Shown: in pieces, positions 52,751 to 61,212 of the stretch
Position numbering within the stretch: position 1 is the first letter of the stretch
How the letters are laid out: each line of letters starts with the position of its first letter
DNA from: Ignavibacteriales bacterium
Lineage (GTDB): Bacteria > Bacteroidota > Ignavibacteria > UBA10030
DNA length: 64,000 bases
Assembly (NCBI GenBank): GCA_026390575.1
Contig: JAPLFR010000003.1
Location: forward strand, 1-64,000
Reading direction: 5' to 3'
Notes under the pieces: generated by a model
What the model was told of the DNA's origin: nothing
The model's database searches: none
What the model saw: the letters and a program-made list of their open reading frames with translations, nothing else
Position numbers and translations under genes: made by a program

Positions 52751-54304
52751 TTACTTTATCGTCCCTTTAAATTTCTGAACAAATTCTTTTGCGATACTGT
52801 GAAGCTGCGCGTCAAGATCTTTCGAGAGTTCTTTTGTCTCGGCAATAGCATTGAGTACATTGAGATATTTCATATCCATCATTTCGAGAAACTCTTTTTC
52901 GAACCGCTGTACTTCTGTCAATGGCAACTCGTCCAAATACCCGTTTGTACCGGTGAACATACTTGCTACCTGTTTTTCAACAGGCATCGGAACATATTGA
53001 TCTTGTTTGAGCAATTCTACAAGATGCGATCCTCGACGTAATGTTTGCTGCGTCGATTTATCAAGATCTGAACCGAATTTTGCAAATGCTTCCAGTTCTC
53101 GATACTGAGCAAGATCCATGCGTAAACGTCCCGCCACTCGCTTCATCGCTTTGATTTGAGCGTTGCCGCCGACACGCGATACCGAAATACCAACGTTGAT
53201 AGCAGGCCGTACACCGGCATTGAACAAACTGGGTTCAAGATAAATCTGACCATCGGTGATCGAGATGACATTTGTCGGAATGTACGCTGAAACGTCACCT
53301 GCCTGCGTTTCGATGATCGGTAATGCAGTGAGACTTCCACCGCCGAGTTGTTCATTGAGTTTTGATGCACGTTCCAGCAAACGTGAATGCAAATAGAAAA
53401 CATCGCCCGGATATGCTTCACGTCCCGGCGGACGGCGCAATAGTAACGACATCTGCCGGTACGCCTGCGCGTGCTTGGACAAATCGTCATAGATCACAAG
53501 CGCGTGACGGCTTGAATCCCGGAAAAATTCGCCAAGTGTTGCGCCCGCATAGGGAGCAATGAACTGCATAGGCGCAGAGTCGCTTGCCGATGCATGGATC
53601 ACCGTTGTATATTCCATTGCACCATGCTCTTCCAGCATTGCTACCACCTGAGCAACCGTCGATCCTTTCTGACCGATGGCAACATAGATGCAATAGACCG
53701 GTTTGATACCTTCCTTCTTTGCCTTTTCAGTGTGTGTATATTTTTGATTGATAATTGTATCAATCGCAATAGCGGTCTTTCCTGTCTGGCGGTCGCCGAT
53801 AATTAACTCTCGCTGTCCGCGTCCGATCGGAATCATCCCATCGACCGGTTTGAGACCGGTCTGCAGCGGCTCTTTTACCGGACTTCGAGCAACGACGCCA
53901 AGGGCTTTACGCTCCAACGGAAGAAATTTATTTGTCTTAATTGGTCCTTTACCGTCAAGAGGTTGTCCAAGCGGTGTCATCACACGGCCAAGCATTTGCT
54001 CGCCAACGGGCATAGACGCAACTCGGCCTGTCCGTTTCACGGTATCGCCTTCCTTGATATGGGAAGTCTCACCAAAGATCACGCATCCGACATTATCTTC
54101 TTCTAGATTTAAAGCCATACCGAACACATTGCCGGGGAATTCTACCAGCTCGCTTGCCATGACTTTTGAAAGGCCGTAAATACGCGCAATGCCATCACCT
54201 ATCTGCAGAACAGTGCCAACATCATATACATCTACTTCTTTTTCAAAACCGGAAAGCTGTTTCCGTAATATTGCCGATACTTCATCAGGTCGTACTTCTG
54301 CCAT
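52751..54304 (-). CDS. atpA: F1F0 ATP synthase alpha subunit
   Basis: The regulatory nucleotide-binding F1 subunit. The P-loop GDRQTGKT is at 170-177, with [34 protein letters not shown] and [14 protein letters not shown] motifs. Length of 517 is normal. A degenerate AT-rich spacer of about 115 bp separates it from atpH upstream, and atpG follows at once. Confidence 0.97.
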   Translation of the reverse strand: MAEVRPDEVSAILRKQLSGFEKEVDVYDVGTVLQIGDGIARIYGLSKVMASELVEFPGNVFGMALNLEEDNVGCVIFGETSHIKEGDTVKRTGRVASMPVGEQMLGRVMTPLGQPLDGKGPIKTNKFLPLERKALGVVARSPVKEPLQTGLKPVDGMIPIGRGQRELIIGDRQTGKTAIAIDTIINQKYTHTEKAKKEGIKPVYCIYVAIGQKGSTVAQVVAMLEEHGAMEYTTVIHASASDSAPMQFIAPYAGATLGEFFRDSSRHALVIYDDLSKHAQAYRQMSLLLRRPPGREAYPGDVFYLHSRLLERASKLNEQLGGGSLTALPIIETQAGDVSAYIPTNVISITDGQIYLEPSLFNAGVRPAINVGISVSRVGGNAQIKAMKRVAGRLRMDLAQYRELEAFAKFGSDLDKSTQQTLRRGSHLVELLKQDQYVPMPVEKQVASMFTGTNGYLDELPLTEVQRFEKEFLEMMDMKYLNVLNAIAETKELSKDLDAQLHSIAKEFVQKFKGTIK

Positions 54305-54309
54305 TTTCT

Positions 54310-54419
54310 TCCTCTATGTACTTTTAGCTCTTGGCTATGATCGTTGAGCTTTGAGCTTATTGTTCCTATTCTTATTTTTACTCTTAAATCCTTAACTTTT
54401 ATTTTTAACTTCTAAATTA
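54310..54419. repeat. degenerate short-repeat spacer between atpH and atpA
   Basis: The gap holds imperfect repeats on the plus strand such as GTTGAGCTTTGAGCTTATTG and TTAACTTTTATTTTTAACTT. Tight atp operons seldom have such a spacer. No ORF or clear hairpin is seen. Confidence 0.4.
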
Positions 54420-54968
54420 TCACACAATCAATTCCTCCGCAAAACGCTTGCGGAGTAGTTCAAGCTGCTGCTTCACACTGCCATCAAACACTGTATCTCC
54501 GATGCGAGCAATAAACCCTCCGATCAGTTGTTTATCTAAACTGAGATCGATTTGTACTTTCTTTTTCGAGTATGCTTCAAATCGTTGTGTAAGCTCCATC
54601 GTCTGCTGTTGTGATAATTCCGCAGCTGTTTTAACGCTGACATGAACAATGCCTAACAGTTCATCCTGCAGTCGGAAAAAAGATTCAATGACACCCGGTA
54701 GAGCCTCTTCTCGTTCTTTTTCAACGAGCAGGGATAAAAATTGTAGTGTAAGCGGCTGAACCGATGAGCCAAAAGTTGCTTTGAATACCTCTTGTTTTTT
54801 ATCCTTCTTGATGACAGGACTTTTCAAGAAACGTTGGAAATCGTGCGAGTCTTTAATGATTCGCTGGACGACAATGAGGTCATCACTTACCTTTTTCAAG
54901 ATGTGCAATTCTTCAGCAGCGGTTAATAAAGCTTCAGCATATCGATTTGCTATTCGCAGATTTGCCAT
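54420..54968 (-). CDS. atpH: F1F0 ATP synthase delta subunit
   Basis: The F1-stator connector (OSCP homologue), 182 residues, with the N-terminal IANRYAEALLTAAEE and the C-terminal IGGFIARIGDTVFDGSVK signature. It follows atpF by 5 bp. Confidence 0.94.
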   Translation of the reverse strand: MANLRIANRYAEALLTAAEELHILKKVSDDLIVVQRIIKDSHDFQRFLKSPVIKKDKKQEVFKATFGSSVQPLTLQFLSLLVEKEREEALPGVIESFFRLQDELLGIVHVSVKTAAELSQQQTMELTQRFEAYSKKKVQIDLSLDKQLIGGFIARIGDTVFDGSVKQQLELLRKRFAEELIV

Positions 54969-54974
54969 AGTCCG

Positions 54975-55469
54975 TCAATTCTTAGGAAGCTTATTAATCA
55001 CGGAATCTGTAAGCTTCTTCTGCTTCTTCTCGTCTAATGTCTCTTCGAGAATTTTTTCTGTTGCCTTAATGGCAAGGTCGGCAACTTCAGAACGAAGCTG
55101 CAGCTTTGCCGCTTCAACATTGCGCTGAATTTCTTCCGCTGCCCGATTCAACTCTTGTTGTGCCTGCTGTTTTGCCTTTACCACAATTTCATCTTTTATT
55201 TTTTCAGCAAACGCCTTGCCTTCGCGAATCATTTTTTGATATTCTTCCTCAGCGCGGGCAAGATTTTTTTCGTTTTGTTTTATCATCTCTGCTGTTTCCG
55301 TCCGGGCACGTTCTGCCTGTTCTAACGCAGTACGAATTTGCCCTTCACGGTCTCCAAGCATTTTCAGGATTGGATTCCAAGCGTATTTTGCCAGTACGAT
55401 CAGCAAAATAAGGAATGAGATAATCGTCCAGACAATAAGCCCCGGATTCGTGTCAAATAGTAACTCCAT
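54975..55469 (-). CDS. atpF: F1F0 ATP synthase b subunit
   Basis: The peripheral stalk of F0, 164 residues. One N-terminal membrane segment (LIVWTIISFLILLIVLAKYAW) is followed by a long charged helix rich in Glu, Lys, Ala and Gln. It is placed between atpE and atpH as expected. Only one b-type gene is present, so no b' form is seen. Confidence 0.95.
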   Translation of the reverse strand: MELLFDTNPGLIVWTIISFLILLIVLAKYAWNPILKMLGDREGQIRTALEQAERARTETAEMIKQNEKNLARAEEEYQKMIREGKAFAEKIKDEIVVKAKQQAQQELNRAAEEIQRNVEAAKLQLRSEVADLAIKATEKILEETLDEKKQKKLTDSVINKLPKN

Positions 55470-55483
55470 GGATCAATGTTCCT

Positions 55484-55714
55484 TTAGCTCTTCGTTGCAA
55501 GAATAATGCAAATCGCAAGTGCAAAAAATGTTGCACCTTCGATCAGTGCCGCGGCAATCAACATTGATGTACGCACTTCTGAAGCAACTTCCGGCTGGCG
55601 TCCGCTGGCTTCCATTGCAGCGGCGGCAAGTTTACCAATACCGTATGCTGCACCTAATATGACGAGTCCAGCTCCAAATCCTGCTGCTAAATACGCTATT
55701 GCAATTTTTTCCAT
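55484..55714 (-). CDS. atpE: F1F0 ATP synthase c subunit
   Basis: A 76-residue two-helix proteolipid that forms the rotor ring. The ion-carrying carboxylate is E59 in AALIEGATFFALAI. The Gln and the Glu-Ser/Thr pair of sodium-type rings are absent, so a proton-type ring is inferred. The loop GRQPE is conserved. AGGAGG precedes the ATG. Confidence 0.96.
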   Translation of the reverse strand: MEKIAIAYLAAGFGAGLVILGAAYGIGKLAAAAMEASGRQPEVASEVRTSMLIAAALIEGATFFALAICIILATKS

Positions 55715-55766
55715 TGACTAATCCTCCTAATGATTTTTATTGTGTGTGTGAAATGATTTTATTCTA

Positions 55767-56684
55767 TTAATGAGTGTGACTTTCTTCATGATGTTCTCCT
55801 TGCATACCTAATCCCATAAACAACGAAGTCAGCATCGTGAAAACGTATGCCTGCAGAAAGGCAACAAAGAGTTCTAACATATAAATTCCAACAACGAATA
55901 ACACCGACACAGGCGCTACGATAAATGAACGAAACATAAAAATCAAACCAAAGAGCGAAAGAATAACAATGTGGCCGCCGGTCATGTTCGCAAACAGACG
56001 CATACACAACGCAAATGGTTTTGTGAACAAGCCAAGAATTTCAATGGGAATCATAATCGGCCAAAGAAACCAGGGCGTTCCACCCGTTAGTTCTGCAAGA
56101 TAATGTCTGAGGCCCTTAGCTCTAATTGCTGATATCTGAATCATGAAGAATGCGATAATGGCAAGCCCGGCAGTGACCATAATATTACCGGTTGCAGTCG
56201 CACCGAAAGGCACTAATCCGGAAAGATTCATAATAAGGATGTAGAAGAATGTCGTCAGCAAGTACGGCAGATACTTGAGTCCACCCGGTCCCATATTCGG
56301 TAATACGACTTCATCTCTGATGAAAATGATAATCAATTCCATCAGGTTCACAAATCCTCGCGGAACAAGGTTCTTCTTATACGATCGTGCTGCATACACA
56401 GAAGCGATGAGAAGCAGAACAGCGCCAAGAAGGAGGAAGAAGACATGTTTTGTCAGAGAAAGATCTAAGGTGATACCGCCTATCTGCATCGGTGCAAACT
56501 GAGGCAGCATGAGATGAATACCGGGTAATTCAACGCTATTCGAATTTTTTATATGCTCCAGCAAGTGCACGAAATTAAATCCTTCTCCATGCCCGCCGGA
56601 AGCATGCGCTGCTGCCGCAGTATCTGCAACTGTCTGAGCAGTGTGGTGAAGTGTATCAGCTATCAAAGAAGATTCAAAGATCAA
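55767..56684 (-). CDS. atpB: F1F0 ATP synthase a subunit
   Basis: The membrane stator subunit that forms the proton half-channels. It has about six membrane segments, with the essential arginine in FALCMRLFANMTGGH. A roughly 60-residue N-terminal extension holds a His-rich segment. The start is TTG; AGGA lies nine bases upstream. 305 residues, longer than the E. coli protein, as in many Bacteroidota. Confidence 0.94.
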   Translation of the reverse strand: MIFESSLIADTLHHTAQTVADTAAAAHASGGHGEGFNFVHLLEHIKNSNSVELPGIHLMLPQFAPMQIGGITLDLSLTKHVFFLLLGAVLLLIASVYAARSYKKNLVPRGFVNLMELIIIFIRDEVVLPNMGPGGLKYLPYLLTTFFYILIMNLSGLVPFGATATGNIMVTAGLAIIAFFMIQISAIRAKGLRHYLAELTGGTPWFLWPIMIPIEILGLFTKPFALCMRLFANMTGGHIVILSLFGLIFMFRSFIVAPVSVLFVVGIYMLELFVAFLQAYVFTMLTSLFMGLGMQGEHHEESHTH

Positions 56685-56695
56685 CGATTTCTATC

Positions 56696-57079
56696 CTATT
56701 TTTTTGAGGAAACCCTTTTCTGAAGATAAAAAATCTCCAGAACTAAATTCATGACATAAAAAAAGAGCAAAGACAACATTAATGATGCGGAATGAAAATT
56801 ATATACTCGAATAAGAAGCAGCAACACGCCCCACATGAGCATGAGCCGTACCACCATTCCGCCTAACACATATTTTAAGAACGTCGTATGCGACCGTTCA
56901 TACGAAATTTCAATCGCCACATACCCCAGCAGCAAATTGATGAGACTCATCACGCCGCCGGCAATAATACCGTGCAGGACTTCAGCTGTCGCAAATTCGG
57001 AAATCGGATAGTACGTTAACACAGCAGCGCCTGCGAAACAGAGAACTACCAGCCGCAGAAATGACCAATCAATCTTCAT
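56696..57079 (-). CDS. atpI: AtpI-like membrane protein of the ATP synthase cluster
   Basis: A 127-residue hydrophobic protein with four predicted membrane segments (LVVLCFAGAAVLTYYPI, IIAGGVMSLINLLLGYVA, YVLGGMVVRLMLMWGVLLLL, LLFFYVMNLVLEIFYL). Its place between atpZ and atpB matches ATP synthase subunit I, thought to help c-ring assembly. The start at 57079 overlaps atpZ by 11 bp; an upstream ATG at 57109 lies inside atpZ. Family naming is by position and topology. Confidence 0.72.
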   Translation of the reverse strand: MKIDWSFLRLVVLCFAGAAVLTYYPISEFATAEVLHGIIAGGVMSLINLLLGYVAIEISYERSHTTFLKYVLGGMVVRLMLMWGVLLLLIRVYNFHSASLMLSLLFFYVMNLVLEIFYLQKRVSSKK

Positions 57080-57365
57080 GCTTGTTCTTCGCTCGTTGTT
57101 TCTTTTCATCAGCTGTGATGGATGCTACTGTCTTAAAGAACTTTATAAATCCGCCGGTACTGCCGATGACGATGCCGACCAGTGTTCCAATCGGCGCAAT
57201 GTCAAATTTATTATCAATCCAATGACCAAGAAAAAAAAACAATAGCACTGCTACGGCAAGCTGGATTCCCATGGTCAGGAATGGTGCAAAATTTCGAGAG
57301 ATGCTTGGTACGCTCTCTTTTTTTTGTTTTAGGTTCGATTGCCGATTTGGAGATTCAGAGTCCAT
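57069..57365 (-). CDS. atpZ: AtpZ/AtpI-family protein
   Basis: A 98-residue membrane protein with two helices (FLTMGIQLAVAVLLFFFLGH; the second contains IGTLVGIVIGSTGGFIKFF). This is the small F0-associated AtpZ family, which often heads atp operons and may help magnesium or assembly. It lies after bactofilin and overlaps atpI. Confidence 0.82.
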   Translation of the reverse strand: MDSESPNRQSNLKQKKESVPSISRNFAPFLTMGIQLAVAVLLFFFLGHWIDNKFDIAPIGTLVGIVIGSTGGFIKFFKTVASITADEKKQRAKNKHED

Positions 57366-57397
57366 GGTGTGTCCCTGTTCTCCGCGGTTATTCCAGA

Positions 57398-57763
57398 TTA
57401 ATGCTTCACTTCGTATATCGGAACCTTTTCCGTCATCGAGACTCTGCCGTCAAAAATCGATCCTTCGTCAATGATAAGACGAGTGGCTCGTATATCGCCC
57501 CGGATAACCGATTTTCCTTCGAACACTATTTTTTCTGAAGCACTAATGGTGCCGCGTACTTTTCCGCCAATAGTGACATTCTTTGCCGTAATATTTCCTT
57601 CAATCTCTCCGGTGACGCCTACGGAAAGCGATTCACTCGCAGTTACCTCGCCGATCAGCTTCCCATCAACGCGCACATTTCCTTGGCTTCGAATCTTTCC
57701 TTCGACAACCGTTCCGGCACCGATGATATTCATTTCTTTAACAGGATCAAATTTTGTAGACAC
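57398..57763 (-). CDS. bactofilin (polymer-forming cytoskeletal protein)
   Basis: A 121-residue bactofilin: a right-handed beta-helix of repeated short strands (NVRVDGKLIGEVTASESLSV; NVTIGGKVRGTISASEKIV) that polymerises without nucleotide. Bactofilins scaffold cell-shape enzymes. It begins with GTG, with AAAGGTGG upstream, and lies 9 bp after the M23 peptidase gene, a common pairing in shape determination. The ATP synthase cluster follows after 32 bp. Confidence 0.93.
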   Translation of the reverse strand: MSTKFDPVKEMNIIGAGTVVEGKIRSQGNVRVDGKLIGEVTASESLSVGVTGEIEGNITAKNVTIGGKVRGTISASEKIVFEGKSVIRGDIRATRLIIDEGSIFDGRVSMTEKVPIYEVKH

Positions 57764-57772
57764 GCGCCACCT

Positions 57773-58672
57773 TTAGAGATAAAAATTTATCAAATAGAGG
57801 GATGGATCTACTGGAACTCCATCTTTCCAGATCTCAAGATGCAGATGCGGACCGGAACTCGTTGTTCCGGAATTACCGAGTGTTGCAATCGGATCTCCGC
57901 GCCGCACAAACGAACCTGAAGATTTCAGCAATGCTTGATTGTGTTTATAAAAGCTCATAAAACCGCCCGCATGAGAAACAATCACGATATAGCCACCATC
58001 GTACGTCCAGCCAGAAAAAACTATGCTACCGTCCGCTGCTGCAACAATTAAATTACCCGTCTTCCCGGCAATATCCAAACCGAAATGATTATGTTCCGGA
58101 TCAAATCCCCTCGTCATATATCCTTCTGTCGGAAGGATAGCCGGGAACGAAACCGCAACTCTCGCATCTGGTTCAAGTTTCACAGATCGGGCAGGTATCA
58201 TCTGTTGTACCGGGCTCATGAATGGCTGGACATTCGCAGCCATCTGTTCATCCTTGCCGATCTTATTCTTTTCTACGGCGGCTGTTCTTGGCACAGTTTT
58301 CACGACTCCAGAATCAGAAATCGTCAAATTTTCACCCATTGCCCGCCGCAACTTCATGTTGTAGGATCGCAACTCAACAAGTTGTTCCATCAAACTCGTC
58401 ATTCGCTGGTTAAGCGAAATCAGTTCTTTGCCGTACTTATTTTCAAGCCCTGGGTTTGATAATGGGAAGATCTCACCCACTGGAGTATAAATAAGAATAA
58501 GCAGTACGAGCACAACCGCTGCCACCGCAAATGTTAATAATCCCGCAACAAATTGCCAAGGAGCTAATCGAAAGTTTTTCGCTTTACTGGCATCTTCATC
58601 CGGCACTAAAACAATGGTGAAACGGTTCTTTTTTGAACTATGGTGCTGACTTTCTGCTGCCAAAAGCTTCAA
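57773..58672 (-). CDS. M23-family (LytM-type) peptidoglycan endopeptidase
   Basis: A 299-residue membrane-anchored metallopeptidase. A cytoplasmic N-terminus, one membrane segment (residues 43-63) and a coiled-coil (about 75-112) precede the LytM domain (about 175-292). Zinc and catalytic residues are intact: H196 and D200 in HNHFGLD, then H276 and H278 in GPHLHLE. It should cut peptide cross-bridges in peptidoglycan. The start is uncertain: TTG at 58672 or a TTG three codons later. It is followed by bactofilin, which probably recruits it. Confidence 0.92.
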   Translation of the reverse strand: MKLLAAESQHHSSKKNRFTIVLVPDEDASKAKNFRLAPWQFVAGLLTFAVAAVVLVLLILIYTPVGEIFPLSNPGLENKYGKELISLNQRMTSLMEQLVELRSYNMKLRRAMGENLTISDSGVVKTVPRTAAVEKNKIGKDEQMAANVQPFMSPVQQMIPARSVKLEPDARVAVSFPAILPTEGYMTRGFDPEHNHFGLDIAGKTGNLIVAAADGSIVFSGWTYDGGYIVIVSHAGGFMSFYKHNQALLKSSGSFVRRGDPIATLGNSGTTSSGPHLHLEIWKDGVPVDPSLYLINFYL

Positions 58673-58745
58673 CCTTTACTTCAAAAGTGATTCATTTGCG
58701 GCTAAAGTATAATAAAAAAAGGCTGAAAATCAAAATTTCTGCGGC

Positions 58746-58774
58746 TTGACTTACCAGCCAATTTTCCGTACTTT
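58746..58774 (+). promoter_or_regulatory. promoter of the zinc-ribbon/rpsU pair
   Basis: TTGACT (58746-58751), 17 bases, then TACTTT (58769-58774), followed by ATAAGG. Geometry and trailing bases match the rplU promoter at 12821-12849. The M23 gene starts divergently at 58672. Confidence 0.55.
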
Positions 58775-58860
58775 ATAAGGCAGTTGGCGTACTCCTGTAT
58801 CATTCATGCTGAATCAGCCAATCTGAAGTAGTCCCAAAAAAGATTTTATAGGGAATTAAT

Positions 58861-59289
58861 ATGGCAAAGACAAAATATATCATGCATCAATGTGCATACT
58901 GCCGGCGGGAAACAAAAATGGAATTCGTTGGCGGTCAGCCAACCGAGAATACCGGCACGGAGACCGTCAATGAGACTGTAAAAATGTGGTACCGATGCGG
59001 TAAGTGTAAACAAACTGCTTTATTAACTCTTTCTGTTGCCAGTCAGACGAAGAAGAAGGTTCAAGCTATCGCTCTCATTCGTGAACAATGCACTCCGTAC
59101 TCCAAACAAAAGACATTTACCATCGGTGAACAGATTTATCACTCGGATTTGGATGATATGGGAAGAGTCGTTCGAAAAGATAAAATGTCGAATGGAATCC
59201 ATTCTATTGTTGTTGCATTCGAGAAGCTTGGTGAGCGGAAACTGTTAGAGAATATTGCAGAAGAGGTAGTGGAAAACGAAGCTGTATAA
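58861..59289 (+). CDS. zinc-ribbon protein with Tudor-like C-terminal segment
   Basis: A 142-residue protein. Two CxxC pairs (C11, C14 and C46, C49) form a zinc ribbon. The C-terminal part (TFTIGEQIYHSDLDDMGRVV ... VAFEKLGERKLLENI) resembles the Tudor-like C-terminal fold of PcrA/UvrD and CarD-type proteins, which bind RNA polymerase; that comparison is my reading, not a known hit. A clear promoter lies 85 bp upstream. It is the first gene of a unit with rpsU, 32 bp downstream. Function is unknown; a transcription- or translation-linked role is inferred. Confidence 0.65.
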   Translation: MAKTKYIMHQCAYCRRETKMEFVGGQPTENTGTETVNETVKMWYRCGKCKQTALLTLSVASQTKKKVQAIALIREQCTPYSKQKTFTIGEQIYHSDLDDMGRVVRKDKMSNGIHSIVVAFEKLGERKLLENIAEEVVENEAV

Positions 59290-59321
59290 AAAATGTAATC
59301 TTGAGCGAAGGAGGTGATTTC

Positions 59322-59516
59322 TTGGTCGGCATTCTTATTGGTGAAAATGAACCCATCGACCGTGCGTTACGACGGTTCAAAAAAAAGTATGAACGATCGG
59401 GCATTTTAAAGGAAGTGAAAAAACGTGCATTTTTCACAAAACCTTCGGTCAAGAAACGTATGAAACAGGCAAAAGCAATTCGCCGAACCATACGTGCGGC
59501 GTCAGAAGAACTTTAA
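59322..59516 (+). CDS. rpsU: ribosomal protein bS21
   Basis: A 64-residue small-subunit protein near the anti-Shine-Dalgarno region. The sequence VGILIGENEPIDRALRRFKK with YERSGILKEVKKRAFF is typical. The start is the TTG at 59322: AAGGAGGTGA (59308-59317) is an almost full complement of the 16S 3' end with ideal spacing. The upstream TTG at 59301 would add seven non-conserved residues. In Bacteroidota bS21 takes part in hiding the anti-Shine-Dalgarno, so such a strong site here may be a control element. Terminator follows. Confidence 0.93.
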   Translation: MVGILIGENEPIDRALRRFKKKYERSGILKEVKKRAFFTKPSVKKRMKQAKAIRRTIRAASEEL

Positions 59517-59538
59517 ACCTCCGTACACATTTTACTAT

Positions 59539-59571
59539 GAAGCCCCTTCAGTGAAATACTGGAGGGGCTTC
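59539..59571. terminator. intrinsic terminator between rpsU and the NTF2-like gene
   Basis: GAAGCCCCTTCAGT and ACTGGAGGGGCTTC form a 14-base stem with one mismatch, a loop of five. T-tracts are weak on both sides; it may serve both convergent transcripts. Confidence 0.75.
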
Positions 59572-59629
59572 GTGCGTTTTGGATCACCTTCTATCTTACT
59601 ATCAATTCAAGTATTTCCTGATTGACCTG

Positions 59630-60145
59630 CTATTCGCGTCGTTGTGCTATATTCATAAGATGCTGAATCGTCTGAAAATCGGCCGAACGCTGCGAATGCA
59701 CCACCACCCACTGTTTCTCGCGACGTTCAAATACAAATGTTGTTGGCAGGTATTCATCCATGAGAATCCCGTTGAGCGTGTACGTTTGACGCAAGATAAA
59801 AAAAGCATACGCTCCATCGCCGTAGACTTTGACGTTCATGCTTTCTATCCGGTTATCATAATCTTTGATTCCAGGCAGGGCATGGCGCAGACGCGATTTT
59901 GTCGAATCGATGGGCTCGGTCATTCCCCAGTAGGTCACATAATAAACATCCTTCCCGAAGAAATTATCCATCAAGCTGTCGGTGTTTATGGAAGCACCGT
60001 TATATGCCCGTTTGAGTTCGTGGTGAAAATCAGCAATCTCTTGTTCAATCACTGCAGCATCTTCTGAGAACGAAGCAGTTGTTTTCTTTTTATCCGGGAC
60101 ACAGGATATGAAGAGTAAGAGAAAGAACAACGGAAAGATTTTCAT
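59630..60145 (-). CDS. NTF2/SnoaL-like lipoprotein
   Basis: A 171-residue putative lipoprotein. The lipobox is LLFISC. The mature part has the look of an NTF2-like (DUF4440/SnoaL) cone fold: an N-terminal helix (EIADFHHELKRAYNGASINT), then strands (YYVTYWGM, YAFFILRQTYTLNG, FVFERREKQWVVVHSQRS). These domains bind small molecules or serve as non-enzymatic partners. GGAG lies six bases before the ATG at 60145, favouring it over the ATG four codons upstream. No functional clue from neighbours. Confidence 0.72.
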   Translation of the reverse strand: MKIFPLFFLLLFISCVPDKKKTTASFSEDAAVIEQEIADFHHELKRAYNGASINTDSLMDNFFGKDVYYVTYWGMTEPIDSTKSRLRHALPGIKDYDNRIESMNVKVYGDGAYAFFILRQTYTLNGILMDEYLPTTFVFERREKQWVVVHSQRSADFQTIQHLMNIAQRRE

Positions 60146-60225
60146 TGCGAACTCCATTTTTCTATTTTAAGAAACAGTGAGCAATTTGTTATACGCAGGG
60201 TTTGCAATTCTCTTGAACACAGAGA

Positions 60226-61197
60226 TCATCCTTGGTAGAAATCTCGTTCCCATGTATGATTGCGCAGTTCGGCAACGAGAGAATCACTCAGCTTCCTTCT
60301 GTCAGAAAGCAGGCAGTTCGCCTCAACATTGGAAATACTGCGCATACCGGGGATAACCGTCGAGACTGCCGGATGGTGCAGGCAAAACCGGAGAGCAAGT
60401 TCGGCTAATGTTTGAGCTTCTTCGCCGAGGAGTTTCTTGAGTGCATCTGCATGTTCGGCAACTTGCTGTTTCCGATTGTCGCGAAAGTAACTGTTGCGGA
60501 AATCGCGTTCGGGAAATTTTGTCTCCGCAGTAATATTTCCCGACAATCCGCCTTCATCTAACGGTACGCGCACAATAATGCCAATTTTATTTTTCTGACA
60601 TAGTGGAAAGAGATTCTTCTCCGGTGTCTGATCGTAAATATTATAGATAACCTGGAACGAATCGACTAATCCGGTTGCAGCAACTTTCAGAGCATTATCT
60701 GGCTCATGATTATTGAGAGACATTCCAAAGAAATGAATTTTTCCTTGTTCCTTCAATTTGGCAACTGCATCCTGCCATTCGTTCTCTGCTGCCCAAGCAT
60801 CATCCCACACGTGGAATTGTTGAACATCAATCGTATCAACGCCAAGGTTCTTCAAACTCATTTCCGTGCATTTGATGATGTGATCGAAAGGAAATGCCTC
60901 CTGCAGAGGTGTTCCCGGCATCGCCGGCCATTTGAGGTTCTTCGGCGGAATTTTCGATGTAACGTATAACCGTTCCTTCCGTTCTTTGATCACCTTTCCA
61001 ACCAAATTCTCGGAATGCCCTTCACCGTACACTAATGCGGTGTCGATAAAATTCAAGCCGAGATCAATTGCTCGATGCAGCGCCCGAAGTGATTCATCAT
61101 CTTTCGAACCCTGCCACATCGCACCGCCAATGCCCCATGCACCATAACCGATTTCTGAGATAGTAATTCCTGTTTTCCCGAACGCTCTGTATTCCAT
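60226..61197 (-). CDS. aldo/keto reductase
   Basis: A 323-residue NADPH-dependent oxidoreductase with a TIM-barrel fold. The catalytic aspartate and tyrosine lie in FIDTALVYGEGHSE and the lysine in VTSKIPPKN; FHVWDD follows at the His position. Sequence resembles the general-stress YhdN/YccK-type reductases. Substrate is unknown. It is adjacent to the small unknown gene downstream at 61213 (upstream in transcription), so they may be co-transcribed. Confidence 0.92.
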   Translation of the reverse strand: MEYRAFGKTGITISEIGYGAWGIGGAMWQGSKDDESLRALHRAIDLGLNFIDTALVYGEGHSENLVGKVIKERKERLYVTSKIPPKNLKWPAMPGTPLQEAFPFDHIIKCTEMSLKNLGVDTIDVQQFHVWDDAWAAENEWQDAVAKLKEQGKIHFFGMSLNNHEPDNALKVAATGLVDSFQVIYNIYDQTPEKNLFPLCQKNKIGIIVRVPLDEGGLSGNITAETKFPERDFRNSYFRDNRKQQVAEHADALKKLLGEEAQTLAELALRFCLHHPAVSTVIPGMRSISNVEANCLLSDRRKLSDSLVAELRNHTWERDFYQG

Positions 61198-61212
61198 GTG
61201 TTTTTTCCCTGA

